The position numbers were made by a program, and so were the translations under genes. A DNA stretch of 64,000 nt from the IMG/VR virus record IMGVR_UViG_3300009129_001478, positions 33,632-97,631 of that record. One strand, 5' to 3'. Origin of the DNA: a virus. Shown one piece after another: positions 7,161-13,918 of the stretch; the first letter of the stretch is position 1; every line of letters begins with the position of its first letter. A model generated the notes under the pieces. It searched no databases, was not told the DNA's origin, and was given only the letters and a program-made list of their open reading frames with translations.

Positions 7161-7769
7161 ATGATTAAAGTACTCGGAAAGTTGCCAAGAGAATTAGCCG
7201 TCGCCGTCAGCGGCGGTCCAGATTCCATGGCTATTCTAGACTTCTTAAGTAATAATCATGATGTGACCGCTGTCTATTTTGACCACGGCACAGACTTCGG
7301 GCGGAAATGTAAAAGATTTGTAAAGAACTTTTGCGATAGTAAAGAAATTCCCGTTATTATCGGCATAAATTATAACGGTCGCGACCGCCAGAAATCACAA
7401 GAAGAACACTGGCGAGATGAGCGCTATAAATTCTTTCACAGCTTTGACATGCCAGTTGTTTCTGGTCACAATTTAGACGATGTGATAGAGTGGTATTTGT
7501 TCTCTTCAATTAACGGACATGGGAAAGTTATCCCCTACAACAATAAAAACGTTATTAGACCGTTTATCTCTACTTCTAAACGAACGCTGGAAAGCTGGTG
7601 TAACAAAAAGGAAATACCATTCTTAGTAGATCCTGCCAACATTGATAGAAAATTTATGAGAAGTATTATCAGACATGATATTATACCACATGCCCGATTA
7701 ATAAACCCAGGAATGGAAAAAACATTCCGTAAGCTTGTAGAGAAGGAATATGAGAATGTGTGTTCATGA
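7161..7769 (+). CDS. tilS: tRNA(Ile)-lysidine synthetase, catalytic domain only
   Basis: The start at ATG 7161 is chosen because AGGA lies 6 bases upstream; ATG 7155 is an alternative. The 202-residue protein shows the PP-loop ATPase motif SGGPDS (residues 17-22), VYFDHGTD, GHNLDDVIEW, the RPFIS element, and the TilS-type FLVDPAN-DRKFMRSIIRHDIIP block. TilS uses ATP and lysine to convert C34 of tRNA-Ile2(CAU) to lysidine, switching it from Met/AUG to Ile/AUA. It is much shorter than E. coli TilS (about 430 aa), lacking the C-terminal domains, like minimal TilS forms. A matching CAU tRNA lies 1.5 kb downstream. Its end overlaps the next gene. Confidence 0.9.
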   Translation: MIKVLGKLPRELAVAVSGGPDSMAILDFLSNNHDVTAVYFDHGTDFGRKCKRFVKNFCDSKEIPVIIGINYNGRDRQKSQEEHWRDERYKFFHSFDMPVVSGHNLDDVIEWYLFSSINGHGKVIPYNNKNVIRPFISTSKRTLESWCNKKEIPFLVDPANIDRKFMRSIIRHDIIPHARLINPGMEKTFRKLVEKEYENVCS

Positions 7770-8367
7770 GAGAATTTTTGAAAATAAGAATCTGAAAGAA
7801 TATATCAACCGCTCGCTTCATAACAATTGGCGAGGCACATATTTTGAAGATTATCCTAGAATGGACCCCAAACAAAAAGGGCACTTTGGTGAAGAATATG
7901 TTGAAGGGTTTATGGAACTGGAATTAGGTGCAGAAGTTGTTGCTCCAACCAACCCTGGGCATGATCGGATTATTGACGGCTACAAAACGGAGATCAAATT
8001 CTCTTTAGCCAATTCAGTTCGGACCAAGGATGGTGATAAACTGATTCAGCCTGATACTTTTACTTTCAATCATATTGCTGCTGAAAAAGATTGGGATCGG
8101 TTTATTTTCTTTGGAATCAACCCATATCACGATCAAGGTAACCAAATCCTTTCAGAAAAAAACAGGATGGAAAAACCCCCACTTATCCGAGCATACTGGA
8201 TGGAAAAGAATGATTTCTTAAACTATATCATTCAAGCTGACCGTAAGCCGTTCCGAAAACAACAAGGCGGAGAGAAATCCAACAACGATGATTATATCGT
8301 CCCAGGGTTGGAAAATTTCTACAAATTGATTGATCTGCCGTTTATCAAAGAGATTAATTCATGGTAG
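7750..8367 (+). CDS. PD-(D/E)XK endonuclease-like protein, probable restriction partner of the next gene
   Basis: 205 residues, overlapping tilS by 20 bases. A conserved-looking core GHFGEEYVEGFMELELGA is followed by PGHDRIIDGYKTEIKFSL, which fits the PD-(D/E)XK pattern: an early Glu (GEEY), an Asp (HDRIID) and the E-x-K pair (TEIKF), about residues 40-85. It lies directly before a DNA methyltransferase, the typical order of a type II restriction-modification pair. No named restriction enzyme family is recognised, so the function is inference from motif plus neighbour. It could also serve as a host-DNA or rival-phage nuclease. It ends in TAG in the same frame as the methyltransferase. Confidence 0.62.
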   Translation: MRMCVHERIFENKNLKEYINRSLHNNWRGTYFEDYPRMDPKQKGHFGEEYVEGFMELELGAEVVAPTNPGHDRIIDGYKTEIKFSLANSVRTKDGDKLIQPDTFTFNHIAAEKDWDRFIFFGINPYHDQGNQILSEKNRMEKPPLIRAYWMEKNDFLNYIIQADRKPFRKQQGGEKSNNDDYIVPGLENFYKLIDLPFIKEINSW

Positions 8368-8388
8368 AATACTACTCATGGAGCAACT

Positions 8389-9282
8389 ATGATTTATCAT
8401 ATTGATGTTGTTGATGGTCTCCGGAAATTAGAGTCTGAGAGTGCTGACTGTATTATTGTTGACCCGCCGTATAACATCGGCAAAGATTACGGCAATAACA
8501 AAACAGAACTAGAGACTTCAGAATATGTTTCCTGGGCTAAACAATGGCTGGCAGAATGCGAACGAGTTCTGAAGCCCGAGGGAACGCTGTATATTTATGG
8601 CTTCTCAGAAATCCTCGCACACCTGTCAGTGAATATCAATATGAATAAGCGTTGGCTAATCTGGCATTATACAAATAAGACAGTTCCCAGCTTAAACTTT
8701 TGGCAAAGAACTCACGAATCTATTTTGTGTTGCTGGAAAGAGCAGAAAACCTTCTTCAGGGATCAAGTAAGAATTCCATATACTGAAACGTTTCTCAAAA
8801 ATGCAGCGGGCAAAAAAAGGAAAAATACAAAAGGACGCTTTGGCAACAAAGAAAGCACCTATACAGCCCACGAAAAGGGAGCACTTCCAAGAGATGTTAT
8901 TTGCTCTCCATCTTTGGCTGGTGGTGCTGGTTTGAAAGAAAGATTCTTTTATTCTCCTTCCCGCGAAAAGCTGTATACCTCTAAGCAGAAAAAAGCTCTC
9001 GTTGTGGATGATACGATTTCACATCCCACTCAGAAGCCGACGAAGGTAACAGAAATTCTTTTGGATGCCTGCATTGAAGAAGGAAGTTCAGCAACGGTTG
9101 TTGTGCCATTTGCTGGCACTGGCAGCGAATGTTATGTTTGTGAGCAGCGTGGTTATGAGTGGACAGCATTTGAAATCAATGAAGAATTTGTAGATATGGG
9201 AAATCTGTTGGTGAAAGATGGGTTTCCAAACAACAAAGAAGAGGAACTGATAGAATACGATTATTGTGGGCCTGTATCATAA
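8389..9282 (+). CDS. DNA adenine-N6/cytosine-N4 methyltransferase (beta-class order)
   Basis: 297 residues. Catalytic motif IV is DPPYNIGKDYG (residues 25-35); motif I, the AdoMet site PFAGTGS, lies near residue 240, so the order IV-to-I marks the beta class. SHPTQKP before motif I is typical of this group. The target-recognition part is in the middle (about 110-200). It should methylate DNA, either pairing with the upstream nuclease or protecting phage DNA from host enzymes. The last 15 bases of the coding sequence are also the first 15 of the following tRNA. Confidence 0.9.
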   Translation: MIYHIDVVDGLRKLESESADCIIVDPPYNIGKDYGNNKTELETSEYVSWAKQWLAECERVLKPEGTLYIYGFSEILAHLSVNINMNKRWLIWHYTNKTVPSLNFWQRTHESILCCWKEQKTFFRDQVRIPYTETFLKNAAGKKRKNTKGRFGNKESTYTAHEKGALPRDVICSPSLAGGAGLKERFFYSPSREKLYTSKQKKALVVDDTISHPTQKPTKVTEILLDACIEEGSSATVVVPFAGTGSECYVCEQRGYEWTAFEINEEFVDMGNLLVKDGFPNNKEEELIEYDYCGPVS

Positions 9283-9344
9283 TTGGTTAATGAAACCGCC
9301 TCATAAGCGGTTATATCGGGGTTCAAGTCCCTGCGGGCCTACCA
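9268..9344 (+). tRNA. tRNA-Ile2 (CAU anticodon, lysidine-type)
   Basis: Acceptor GGGCCTG pairs with CGGGCCT; anticodon stem ACCGC/GCGGT with loop CTCATAA (anticodon CAT); T-arm CGGGG-TTCAAGT-CCCTG; CCA encoded. CAT could mean Met, but C4-G69 and C5-G68, known TilS identity pairs of E. coli tRNA-Ile2, are both present, and the phage encodes TilS. The tRNA begins inside the methyltransferase gene. Confidence 0.88.
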
Positions 9345-9346
9345 AA

Positions 9347-9423
9347 GGACCAGTAGCTCAGTTGGATAGAGCAACAGCCTTCTAAGCTGTCGGTCGCAGG
9401 TTCAAATCCTGCCTGGTTCGCCA
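9347..9423 (+). tRNA. tRNA-Arg (UCU)
   Basis: Seven-base acceptor GGACCAG/CTGGTTC, D-arm GCTC/GAGC, anticodon stem ACAGC/GCTGT with loop CTTCTAA (anticodon TCT), T-arm GCAGG/CCTGC, encoded CCA. Two bases after the preceding tRNA, so processed from one transcript. Confidence 0.94.
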
Positions 9424-9425
9424 TT

Positions 9426-9500
<75 letters not shown>

Positions 9501-9501
<1 letters not shown>

Positions 9502-9530
9502 AGCCTCATCTTCGGGTGGGGCTTTTTTAT
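9501..9530 (+). terminator. Rho-independent terminator after the first tRNA group
   Basis: Ten-pair stem AAGCCTCATC / GGTGGGGCTT (with G-T pairs) closed by a TTCG tetraloop at 9511-9514, followed by a run of T. Ends the tilS-methylase-tRNA transcript. Confidence 0.9.
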
Positions 9531-9532
9531 TT

Positions 9533-9560
9533 TTTACGATCCCTTAAAACTATGTATAAT
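9533..9560 (+). promoter_or_regulatory. probable promoter of the tRNA-Ala/Ser pair
   Basis: Perfect -10 box TATAAT at 9555-9560 with a weak -35 (TTTACG at 9533-9538), 16-base spacing, 10 bases before tRNA-Ala and just after a terminator. Confidence 0.6.
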
Positions 9561-9570
9561 AGAACACGAA

Positions 9571-9646
9571 GGGGAGTTAGCTCATCTGGTAGAGCGCCTG
9601 CTTTGCACGCAGGGGGTGATCGGTTCGACTCCGATACTCTCCACCA
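9571..9646 (+). tRNA. tRNA-Ala (UGC)
   Basis: Acceptor GGGGAGT/ACTCTCC, D-arm GCTC/GAGC, anticodon stem CCTGC/GCAGG with loop TTTGCAC (anticodon TGC), T-arm ATCGG-TTCGACT-CCGAT, encoded CCA. The acceptor holds a G3-T70 pair, the classic alanine identity element. Confidence 0.94.
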
Positions 9647-9699
9647 TAGAGTGCGATTCTAGCACACGACCTGAGCATGTCACAAAACTGCTTATATTT

Positions 9700-9787
9700 G
9701 GAAGGATGACCGAGAGGCCGATGGTGCAGCATTGGAAATGCTGTGTGGGGTAACCCACCGAGGGTTCGAATCCCTCTCCTTCCTCCA
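9700..9787 (+). tRNA. tRNA-Ser (GGA)
   Basis: Acceptor GGAAGGA/TCCTTCC, anticodon stem CAGCA/TGCTG with loop TTGGAAA (anticodon GGA), a long variable arm (TGTGGGG...CCCACC) as expected for serine tRNAs, T-arm GAGGG-TTCGAAT-CCCTC, encoded CCA. Confidence 0.94.
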
Positions 9788-9794
9788 TAATATT

Positions 9795-9819
9795 AAAGCT
9801 CCCGATCGGGGGCTTTTTT
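9795..9819 (+). terminator. Rho-independent terminator after tRNA-Ser
   Basis: Nine-pair stem AAAGCTCCC / GGGGGCTTT with loop GATC, then a T run. About 240 bases of noncoding DNA follow up to the next gene, holding the late-promoter-like element near 10000 and no other feature I can support. Confidence 0.88.
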
Positions 9820-9998
9820 GTTGAATAAGATCGTGGCTTTGCCGTCTATAGGATATCCGAGACTAAAACAAAAAGTTCGGATTTTAGTGGGACAAAAAAA
9901 TAATGAATAAAGATGTTATTTTGAGCGTCCAATTAGACGATCGCAATACTATATAACGCGATCGGTTGATTATAGTTTTCCCAACAGTTACTATAAAT

Positions 9999-10006
9999 CA
10001 TAAATA
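9999..10006 (+). promoter_or_regulatory. T4/cyanophage-type late promoter element
   Basis: CATAAATA fits the NATAAATA late-promoter consensus of T4-like phages. It lies 56 bases before the Ala-rich gene, between a terminator and a very strong ribosome-binding site (GAGGAGG). A gp55-like sigma factor is encoded at 29603. A partly overlapping CTATAAATC lies 8 bases upstream. Confidence 0.55.
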
Positions 10007-10062
10007 CACCTTCTAGTGTTGGGTTCTTTATATATTTTATTTTCCCGAGGAGGAAAATTATT

Positions 10063-10710
10063 ATGGCCATGATTGGTAATACAATTGTTGCAAGAGGTGA
10101 ACACCTCTCTGATAAATCGGTCGCTGACGCGATCGTAGTTTCTGACGCGTCAAGTCAGGCTAGCACTCTTGGTGCTCAGTTGACTGCTTTGCGCGCTTCG
10201 GATGCTTCCGAAGCTTCTGCTCGTGCTGCTGCTGATACTGCTGTTAGCGCTGCATTCGCTGCTGCTGACACTGCCTTGGTTGGTGGTGCATCTGCAAGTC
10301 ACAACACATTGAAGAAGATCGAAGATCTTCTTGATGCTGAGATTGCTGCTCGTGGTGCTGCTGATACTGCTGACGCTGCTGCTTGGGCTGCTGCTGACGT
10401 TGTAGTTAGCAATGCATTCGCTGCTGCTGACACTGCCTTGGTTGGTGGTGCATCTGCAACTCACAACACATTGAAGAAGATCGAAGATCTTCTTGATGCT
10501 GAGATTGCTGCTCGTGGTGCTGCTGATACTGCTGTTAGCGCTGCATTCGCTGCTGCTGACACCGCTCTAGGTGCTCGCATTGATAATCTTAAGTCAGGTG
10601 CTGCCAGTGAGAAATTCGCTCAGATCACCCTTCAGGACGCCGCTGTGTCTACTGATTCATATAGCCTCACTGTTAGTAATGGTGAGATGGTCTTCGCGAA
10701 GATCGCATAA
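10063..10710 (+). CDS. Ala-rich coiled-coil repeat protein, likely virion fibre or decoration protein
   Basis: 215 residues, extremely rich in Ala, Asp and Ser. Long stretches of the type ADTAVSAAFAAADTAL and a repeated block LVGGASA-HNTLKKIEDLL form a helical, coiled-coil pattern; the last 45 residues look beta-like (KFAQITLQDAA, then SYSLTVSNGEMVFAKI). It is a single-gene unit with a late-promoter element, a strong Shine-Dalgarno site and its own terminator, as expected for an abundant late protein. Trimeric fibre or fibritin-like function is inference; no named family recognised. Neighbours are unrelated. Confidence 0.8.
   Translation: MAMIGNTIVARGEHLSDKSVADAIVVSDASSQASTLGAQLTALRASDASEASARAAADTAVSAAFAAADTALVGGASASHNTLKKIEDLLDAEIAARGAADTADAAAWAAADVVVSNAFAAADTALVGGASATHNTLKKIEDLLDAEIAARGAADTAVSAAFAAADTALGARIDNLKSGAASEKFAQITLQDAAVSTDSYSLTVSNGEMVFAKIA
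10252..10534 (+). repeat. two near-identical 121-base direct repeats inside the Ala-rich gene
   Basis: Copies at 10252-10372 and 10414-10534 (offset 162) differ at a single base I could find. A further shared block (about 10228-10270 and 10518-10562) flanks them. Near identity at the base level points to recent duplication or recombination rather than old protein repeats. Confidence 0.88.
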
Positions 10711-10749
10711 TATAAACTAACGTTTGTATTAGGTTGAAATAGTTTTTTG

Positions 10750-10780
10750 AAAAGGGTGGCTTTTGCTGCCCTTTTCTTTT
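10750..10780 (+). terminator. Rho-independent terminator
   Basis: Eleven-pair stem AAAAGGGTGGC / GCTGCCCTTTT with a TTTT loop and a following T-rich run, 40 bases after the Ala-rich gene. Confidence 0.85.
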
Positions 10781-10817
10781 ATTTAAAATGGGTGCCCTTA
10801 AAGTTGCGAGGTAAAAA

Positions 10818-11447
10818 ATGAGCAATAAAGTGAAACTAAAAATGAAAAGGGTAAAACTTGAATATGATTTCAAGAAAGCAGAGTTAGAAGAAGCCAGGGA
10901 TCTAAGAGAAGATAATGTAGAAAAATTCAACAAAGACTTTGAGGCGGAAATGGCTTATATTAACAGAGACGGACCAGAGATAAAAATATCAGAGGAAGAG
11001 AAAGAAAAAAAAGAAGACAATTCCAGAGATCTAAGTGAAGAGGGAATGAAAGCTTTGAAGAATATTTATAGGCAAATTGCCAACATGACTCATCCAGATA
11101 AGACTGGTGATGATTCACTTGTAAATAAGTTCCATAAAGCTGCTGAATATTATAAAACAAAGAATCTTTCCGAGATAGTGTATCTGGCAACAGAGTTAGG
11201 TATTGAGCTTCCTGATGATTTATTAGAAGATGAATTGCTTTATGTTGAACTTGAAAAAGAAATAAAAGACCTATCAGAAAAGGTTTCCCAAATTAAGAAA
11301 TCTATTAGCTGGGCATGGGCCAATGCTAAAACAGAAGAGGAAAAGGAAGTACTTAAAAAAATCATATATAACTTTTGGGGAATTTCCACAGAAGAGGTTT
11401 CTAATTATAGAGATAATCTCACAAAGGAGAATGTAGATAATGAGTGA
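10818..11447 (+). CDS. J-domain-like protein, 209 aa
   Basis: The first 70 residues are a highly charged coiled coil (Lys/Glu-rich). At about residues 85-120, MKALKNIYRQIANMTHPDKTG followed by FHKAAEYYK matches helices II and III of a DnaJ J-domain with the HPD tripeptide intact. The rest is helical and acidic. A J-domain stimulates Hsp70 (DnaK) ATPase, so this protein may recruit host DnaK to a phage process such as assembly or replication; helix I is weak. The start has AGGT upstream. Its end overlaps the next gene by 8 bases. Confidence 0.75.
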   Translation: MSNKVKLKMKRVKLEYDFKKAELEEARDLREDNVEKFNKDFEAEMAYINRDGPEIKISEEEKEKKEDNSRDLSEEGMKALKNIYRQIANMTHPDKTGDDSLVNKFHKAAEYYKTKNLSEIVYLATELGIELPDDLLEDELLYVELEKEIKDLSEKVSQIKKSISWAWANAKTEEEKEVLKKIIYNFWGISTEEVSNYRDNLTKENVDNE

Positions 11448-11727
11448 TTCCGCAAAGAGAGAAATAACCTTCCTAGTTCCAGAAAGTGAAGTATTGGTAA
11501 GTTATCGTTATTTATTGTTGATGACACTGGGCAGGTTTGAAAAGTTGCACAATGAAGATTCAGTTCCAATGCAACAGGACTTATTGGATGGGAATTTGAA
11601 AGCGGCTTTGGAAAAAATAGAAAACTATCAAGCCCAAGCAGCGGATCTAATTGAAAATCTGGATCATGTATTGGAGCTACTCAAGGCAGAACTACCAAAA
11701 AAAGGGGCCAAAAAAACAAAAAAGTAA
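11440..11727 (+). CDS. hypothetical helical protein, 95 aa
   Basis: Overlaps the J-domain gene by 8 bases, indicating coupled translation. Predominantly helical with a long amphipathic stretch (about 30-85) and a basic Lys-rich tail (KKGAKKTKK) that may contact nucleic acid. No family recognised. Possibly a partner of the J-domain protein, by position only. Confidence 0.6.
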   Translation: MSDSAKREITFLVPESEVLVSYRYLLLMTLGRFEKLHNEDSVPMQQDLLDGNLKAALEKIENYQAQAADLIENLDHVLELLKAELPKKGAKKTKK

Positions 11728-11729
11728 AA

Positions 11730-11870
11730 ATGTCGGTGAAGGAATCCCTAGAGAAGACTGGTAAACTTTCATTTGGAAAGATGGGAAAATACGGCGGCAG
11801 ATTTGATCTTAAAACTCAGAAACTTACACCCCATAACATAAAACCAATGAAAATTGATATAAAAGACTGA
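11730..11870 (+). CDS. small basic hypothetical protein, 46 aa
   Basis: ATG at 11730, two bases after the previous stop; TGA at 11868-11870. Basic, with a Gly-rich GKMGKYGGRFDL stretch. No motif. It ends 4 bases before the convergent minus-strand gene. Co-transcription with the two upstream genes is likely. Confidence 0.5.
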   Translation: MSVKESLEKTGKLSFGKMGKYGGRFDLKTQKLTPHNIKPMKIDIKD

Positions 11871-11874
11871 TTAT

Positions 11875-13098
11875 TTATTCGCCAATACAAAGGTCGTTGA
11901 AAATCTGTTTAATTTGTTGGAAAACAGTAGCAGAATTAACGGATGGTGAATAAAGTCTATTTTGTTCCCCTCTTACTAAATGAATGAACATGTTGTGGTG
12001 CTCTGGGAGAGCAAAAACAAATATTTCAAATCCTCCATCCACAGCTATTTGATTAACCTCGGCAACGGGGGTACCCGTCACAGTCTGCGCAATTTCATCA
12101 GTCATTATAATGATAACTTTCTGGCTTCCTGGGTTCCATGAATAAATATAATCTCCATTCATTATCCATTTAGCTACATCAACAGAGGGTTCAATACCGC
12201 CACCCGGAAGAAGTTGAATACCTTCCAAATATTCTAAAAATTCATCAGCCGGAACAAAATCAGTGATCAGCATAGAATATCTTGTAAGGATAGGAGTACC
12301 GCCGCCAGTATTTTGACTCCCGATAACCGACAGTCCAAATCTAAAGTTGCTGGTGATCGGGTCATCTAAGAGTGGGGAAATCCCCTCTATCATAGATTGT
12401 ATTTCATCATCAAATGAGCCGGAAATATCAATAACAAAAACAATATCTACACCACGATTGTCAAAACCTTCATCAACTTCGCCATCGCAGTCATTATCTT
12501 TATTATCGCAGATTTCATCCACAGGGAGAACCTCTCCATCACAAGGACCGTCAAAACCCCCGTCTTGACAATAACGAACTCCCGCTCGGCATTCCCCGAC
12601 AGCCATTGTTCCATGAGGACCATCATAACAGACAATGGCTGTTGAGTTCGCCACTCCCTCATCTATAGATCCGTCACAATTATTATCTAAGCCGTCACAT
12701 AATTCCTCAGAGGGTCCGATATGTCCTTCACAACGAGTGCTCCCGTTATCACACACCATCACCCCAGGGACACATAACCCTACTCCATAGTTAGCCCCCT
12801 CAATAAATCCGCATAACTGATTTTCTTCGGGATAGGTTTCATCAATATACAAATCGCAGTCATTATCCAGACCATCACAGATTTCCTCTACGGGACCTTG
12901 GGCTCCAACACAATCAGACCAGCCGGCACTTGAACAAGTTTGTGTGCCATATTTACACTCACCCACGGGCATGCGTGTACTTTCAGGGTCCCACGAACAT
13001 TCCCTTACATCCCCAGGGGGGCACGGAACTCTGATTAGTTCTTGTTCTTCACAGGCTGTAAAAAATAAAGGCAGTAACAAGAAAACAAAACGTCTCAT
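11875..13098 (-). CDS. VWA-domain lipoprotein with MopE-type metal-binding repeats
   Basis: The start at ATG 13098 (TAATG overlap with the upstream gene's stop) gives 407 residues; an in-frame codon at 13119 exists but would lengthen the signal peptide. Signal peptide with lipobox FFTAC, then at least three repeats of the type EICDGLDNDCD-x-IDE, the putative metal-binding motif of MopE-like proteins, each with flanking Cys pairs. A von Willebrand A domain follows, with MIDAS VFVIDISGS near residue 220 and MTDE later. Such repeats are frequent in secreted proteins of Myxococcota and relatives. The mature protein would sit on the outer surface. Probably a host-derived accessory gene; a role in adhesion or blocking other phages is speculation. 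Confidence 0.85.
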   Translation of the reverse strand: MRRFVFLLLPLFFTACEEQELIRVPCPPGDVRECSWDPESTRMPVGECKYGTQTCSSAGWSDCVGAQGPVEEICDGLDNDCDLYIDETYPEENQLCGFIEGANYGVGLCVPGVMVCDNGSTRCEGHIGPSEELCDGLDNNCDGSIDEGVANSTAIVCYDGPHGTMAVGECRAGVRYCQDGGFDGPCDGEVLPVDEICDNKDNDCDGEVDEGFDNRGVDIVFVIDISGSFDDEIQSMIEGISPLLDDPITSNFRFGLSVIGSQNTGGGTPILTRYSMLITDFVPADEFLEYLEGIQLLPGGGIEPSVDVAKWIMNGDYIYSWNPGSQKVIIIMTDEIAQTVTGTPVAEVNQIAVDGGFEIFVFALPEHHNMFIHLVRGEQNRLYSPSVNSATVFQQIKQIFNDLCIGE

Positions 13099-13565
13099 TA
13101 CATGGTCGCCTCTATACATTGTTCATATGATGAATACATCATCATAGTCAAAGCACTACTATTGGAAACTCTAAACCTTACGCTTTTTAATGGTAATTGT
13201 CCTTTAGTATAATTTGCGATTAATACAATTGGGGGAGTATTTTTATCCTGGGAAGGTATATTAAATGCTAATAAAATAGATTCGCCCGGACCACTTTGGA
13301 TTATGCCGGAAATGTATCCCTCTTCAATTACTTCTGGAATTCCTATTTGTACTGGAGATGTGTCACCTGGGTAAGTTGTAATTTTATTACTTATATGGAT
13401 GACCCATTTACAATTCTTATTTTTTCCAGGGGTATAATATGTGGACTTAGTTGGGACAATGGTTGGATATTGTCGGTTAGCCTGTACTTGATAGTAGAGT
13501 GCTGTGGCTGAAGAGAGTGCCAGTAATCCTAATAGTGTAACTCGTTTTTTGAGGAAATCTAACAT
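13098..13565 (-). CDS. exported hypothetical protein, 155 aa
   Basis: N-terminal basic residues followed by a hydrophobic helix (about 9-25) give a signal peptide or membrane anchor; the rest has a beta-rich, extracytoplasmic look with PSQDKNTPPIVLIANYTKG and two cysteines. Its stop overlaps the start of the VWA gene (TAATG), so both are in one transcript. A pilin-like or anchored surface protein is conceivable. No family recognised. Confidence 0.7.
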   Translation of the reverse strand: MLDFLKKRVTLLGLLALSSATALYYQVQANRQYPTIVPTKSTYYTPGKNKNCKWVIHISNKITTYPGDTSPVQIGIPEVIEEGYISGIIQSGPGESILLAFNIPSQDKNTPPIVLIANYTKGQLPLKSVRFRVSNSSALTMMMYSSYEQCIEATM

Positions 13566-13576
13566 AAAACCTCTCC

Positions 13577-13837
13577 TTATGGGAGGGGGTCTATATTAAC
13601 TACCTCTCCCGTGGGAGATAAAGTAATAAAAGGCATTTTCTTTATCTCTTTATTAAGTATCTGGTTGTTTGAGCTTTTTGTCTTCTTTTCTATCCAGACA
13701 AGAATTTGAGTTTTTTCCTTGACTTTGCCAACATAAGACCATTTGCCCTCAATCTTTTGCCAAACGCTAGGAAAATCAAGATTTAGATTTTGTCCAGAAA
13801 GCAGTAAAAGCCCCGACAACATAATGTTGTTGATCAT
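13577..13837 (-). CDS. small exported hypothetical protein, 86 aa
   Basis: Starts with a short hydrophobic signal (MINNIMLSGLLLLSG), then a mature part with KWSYVGKVKEKTQILVWIEKK and a beta-like end. First gene of the three-gene minus-strand cluster; 11 bases separate it from the next. Function unknown. Confidence 0.62.
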   Translation of the reverse strand: MINNIMLSGLLLLSGQNLNLDFPSVWQKIEGKWSYVGKVKEKTQILVWIEKKTKSSNNQILNKEIKKMPFITLSPTGEVVNIDPLP

Positions 13838-13866
13838 TTTCTAATCCATTCCTTTGGTGAAATCAT

Positions 13867-13885
13867 TCCACAGATTTACTGTGGA
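13867..13885. promoter_or_regulatory. perfect inverted repeat in the divergent intergenic region
   Basis: TCCACAG and CTGTGGA, 7-base arms around ATTTA, located between the minus-strand cluster and the divergently read protease gene. Could be an operator for both directions. It overlaps the late-promoter-like GATAAATA by two bases. No T run, so not a standard terminator. Confidence 0.45.
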
Positions 13886-13891
13886 TAAATA
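13884..13891 (+). promoter_or_regulatory. late-promoter-like element
   Basis: GATAAATA fits NATAAATA, 28 bases before the ATG of the serine-protease gene. Short motif; supported only by position and the presence of a gp55-like factor. Confidence 0.42.
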
Positions 13892-13918
13892 GTATCCTTT
13901 CAATCTAGTTACTATACT

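Noticed and set aside
9268-9344. Elongator or initiator tRNA-Met
   Set aside because: Anticodon CAT alone fits, but the acceptor pairs C4-G69 and C5-G68 and the linked tilS gene favour Ile2; three G-C pairs next to the anticodon loop, typical of initiators, are not seen.
10150-10464. Minus-strand open frame rich in Ser and Cys
   Set aside because: It is the antisense of the repetitive Ala-rich gene and owes its length to the repeat composition.
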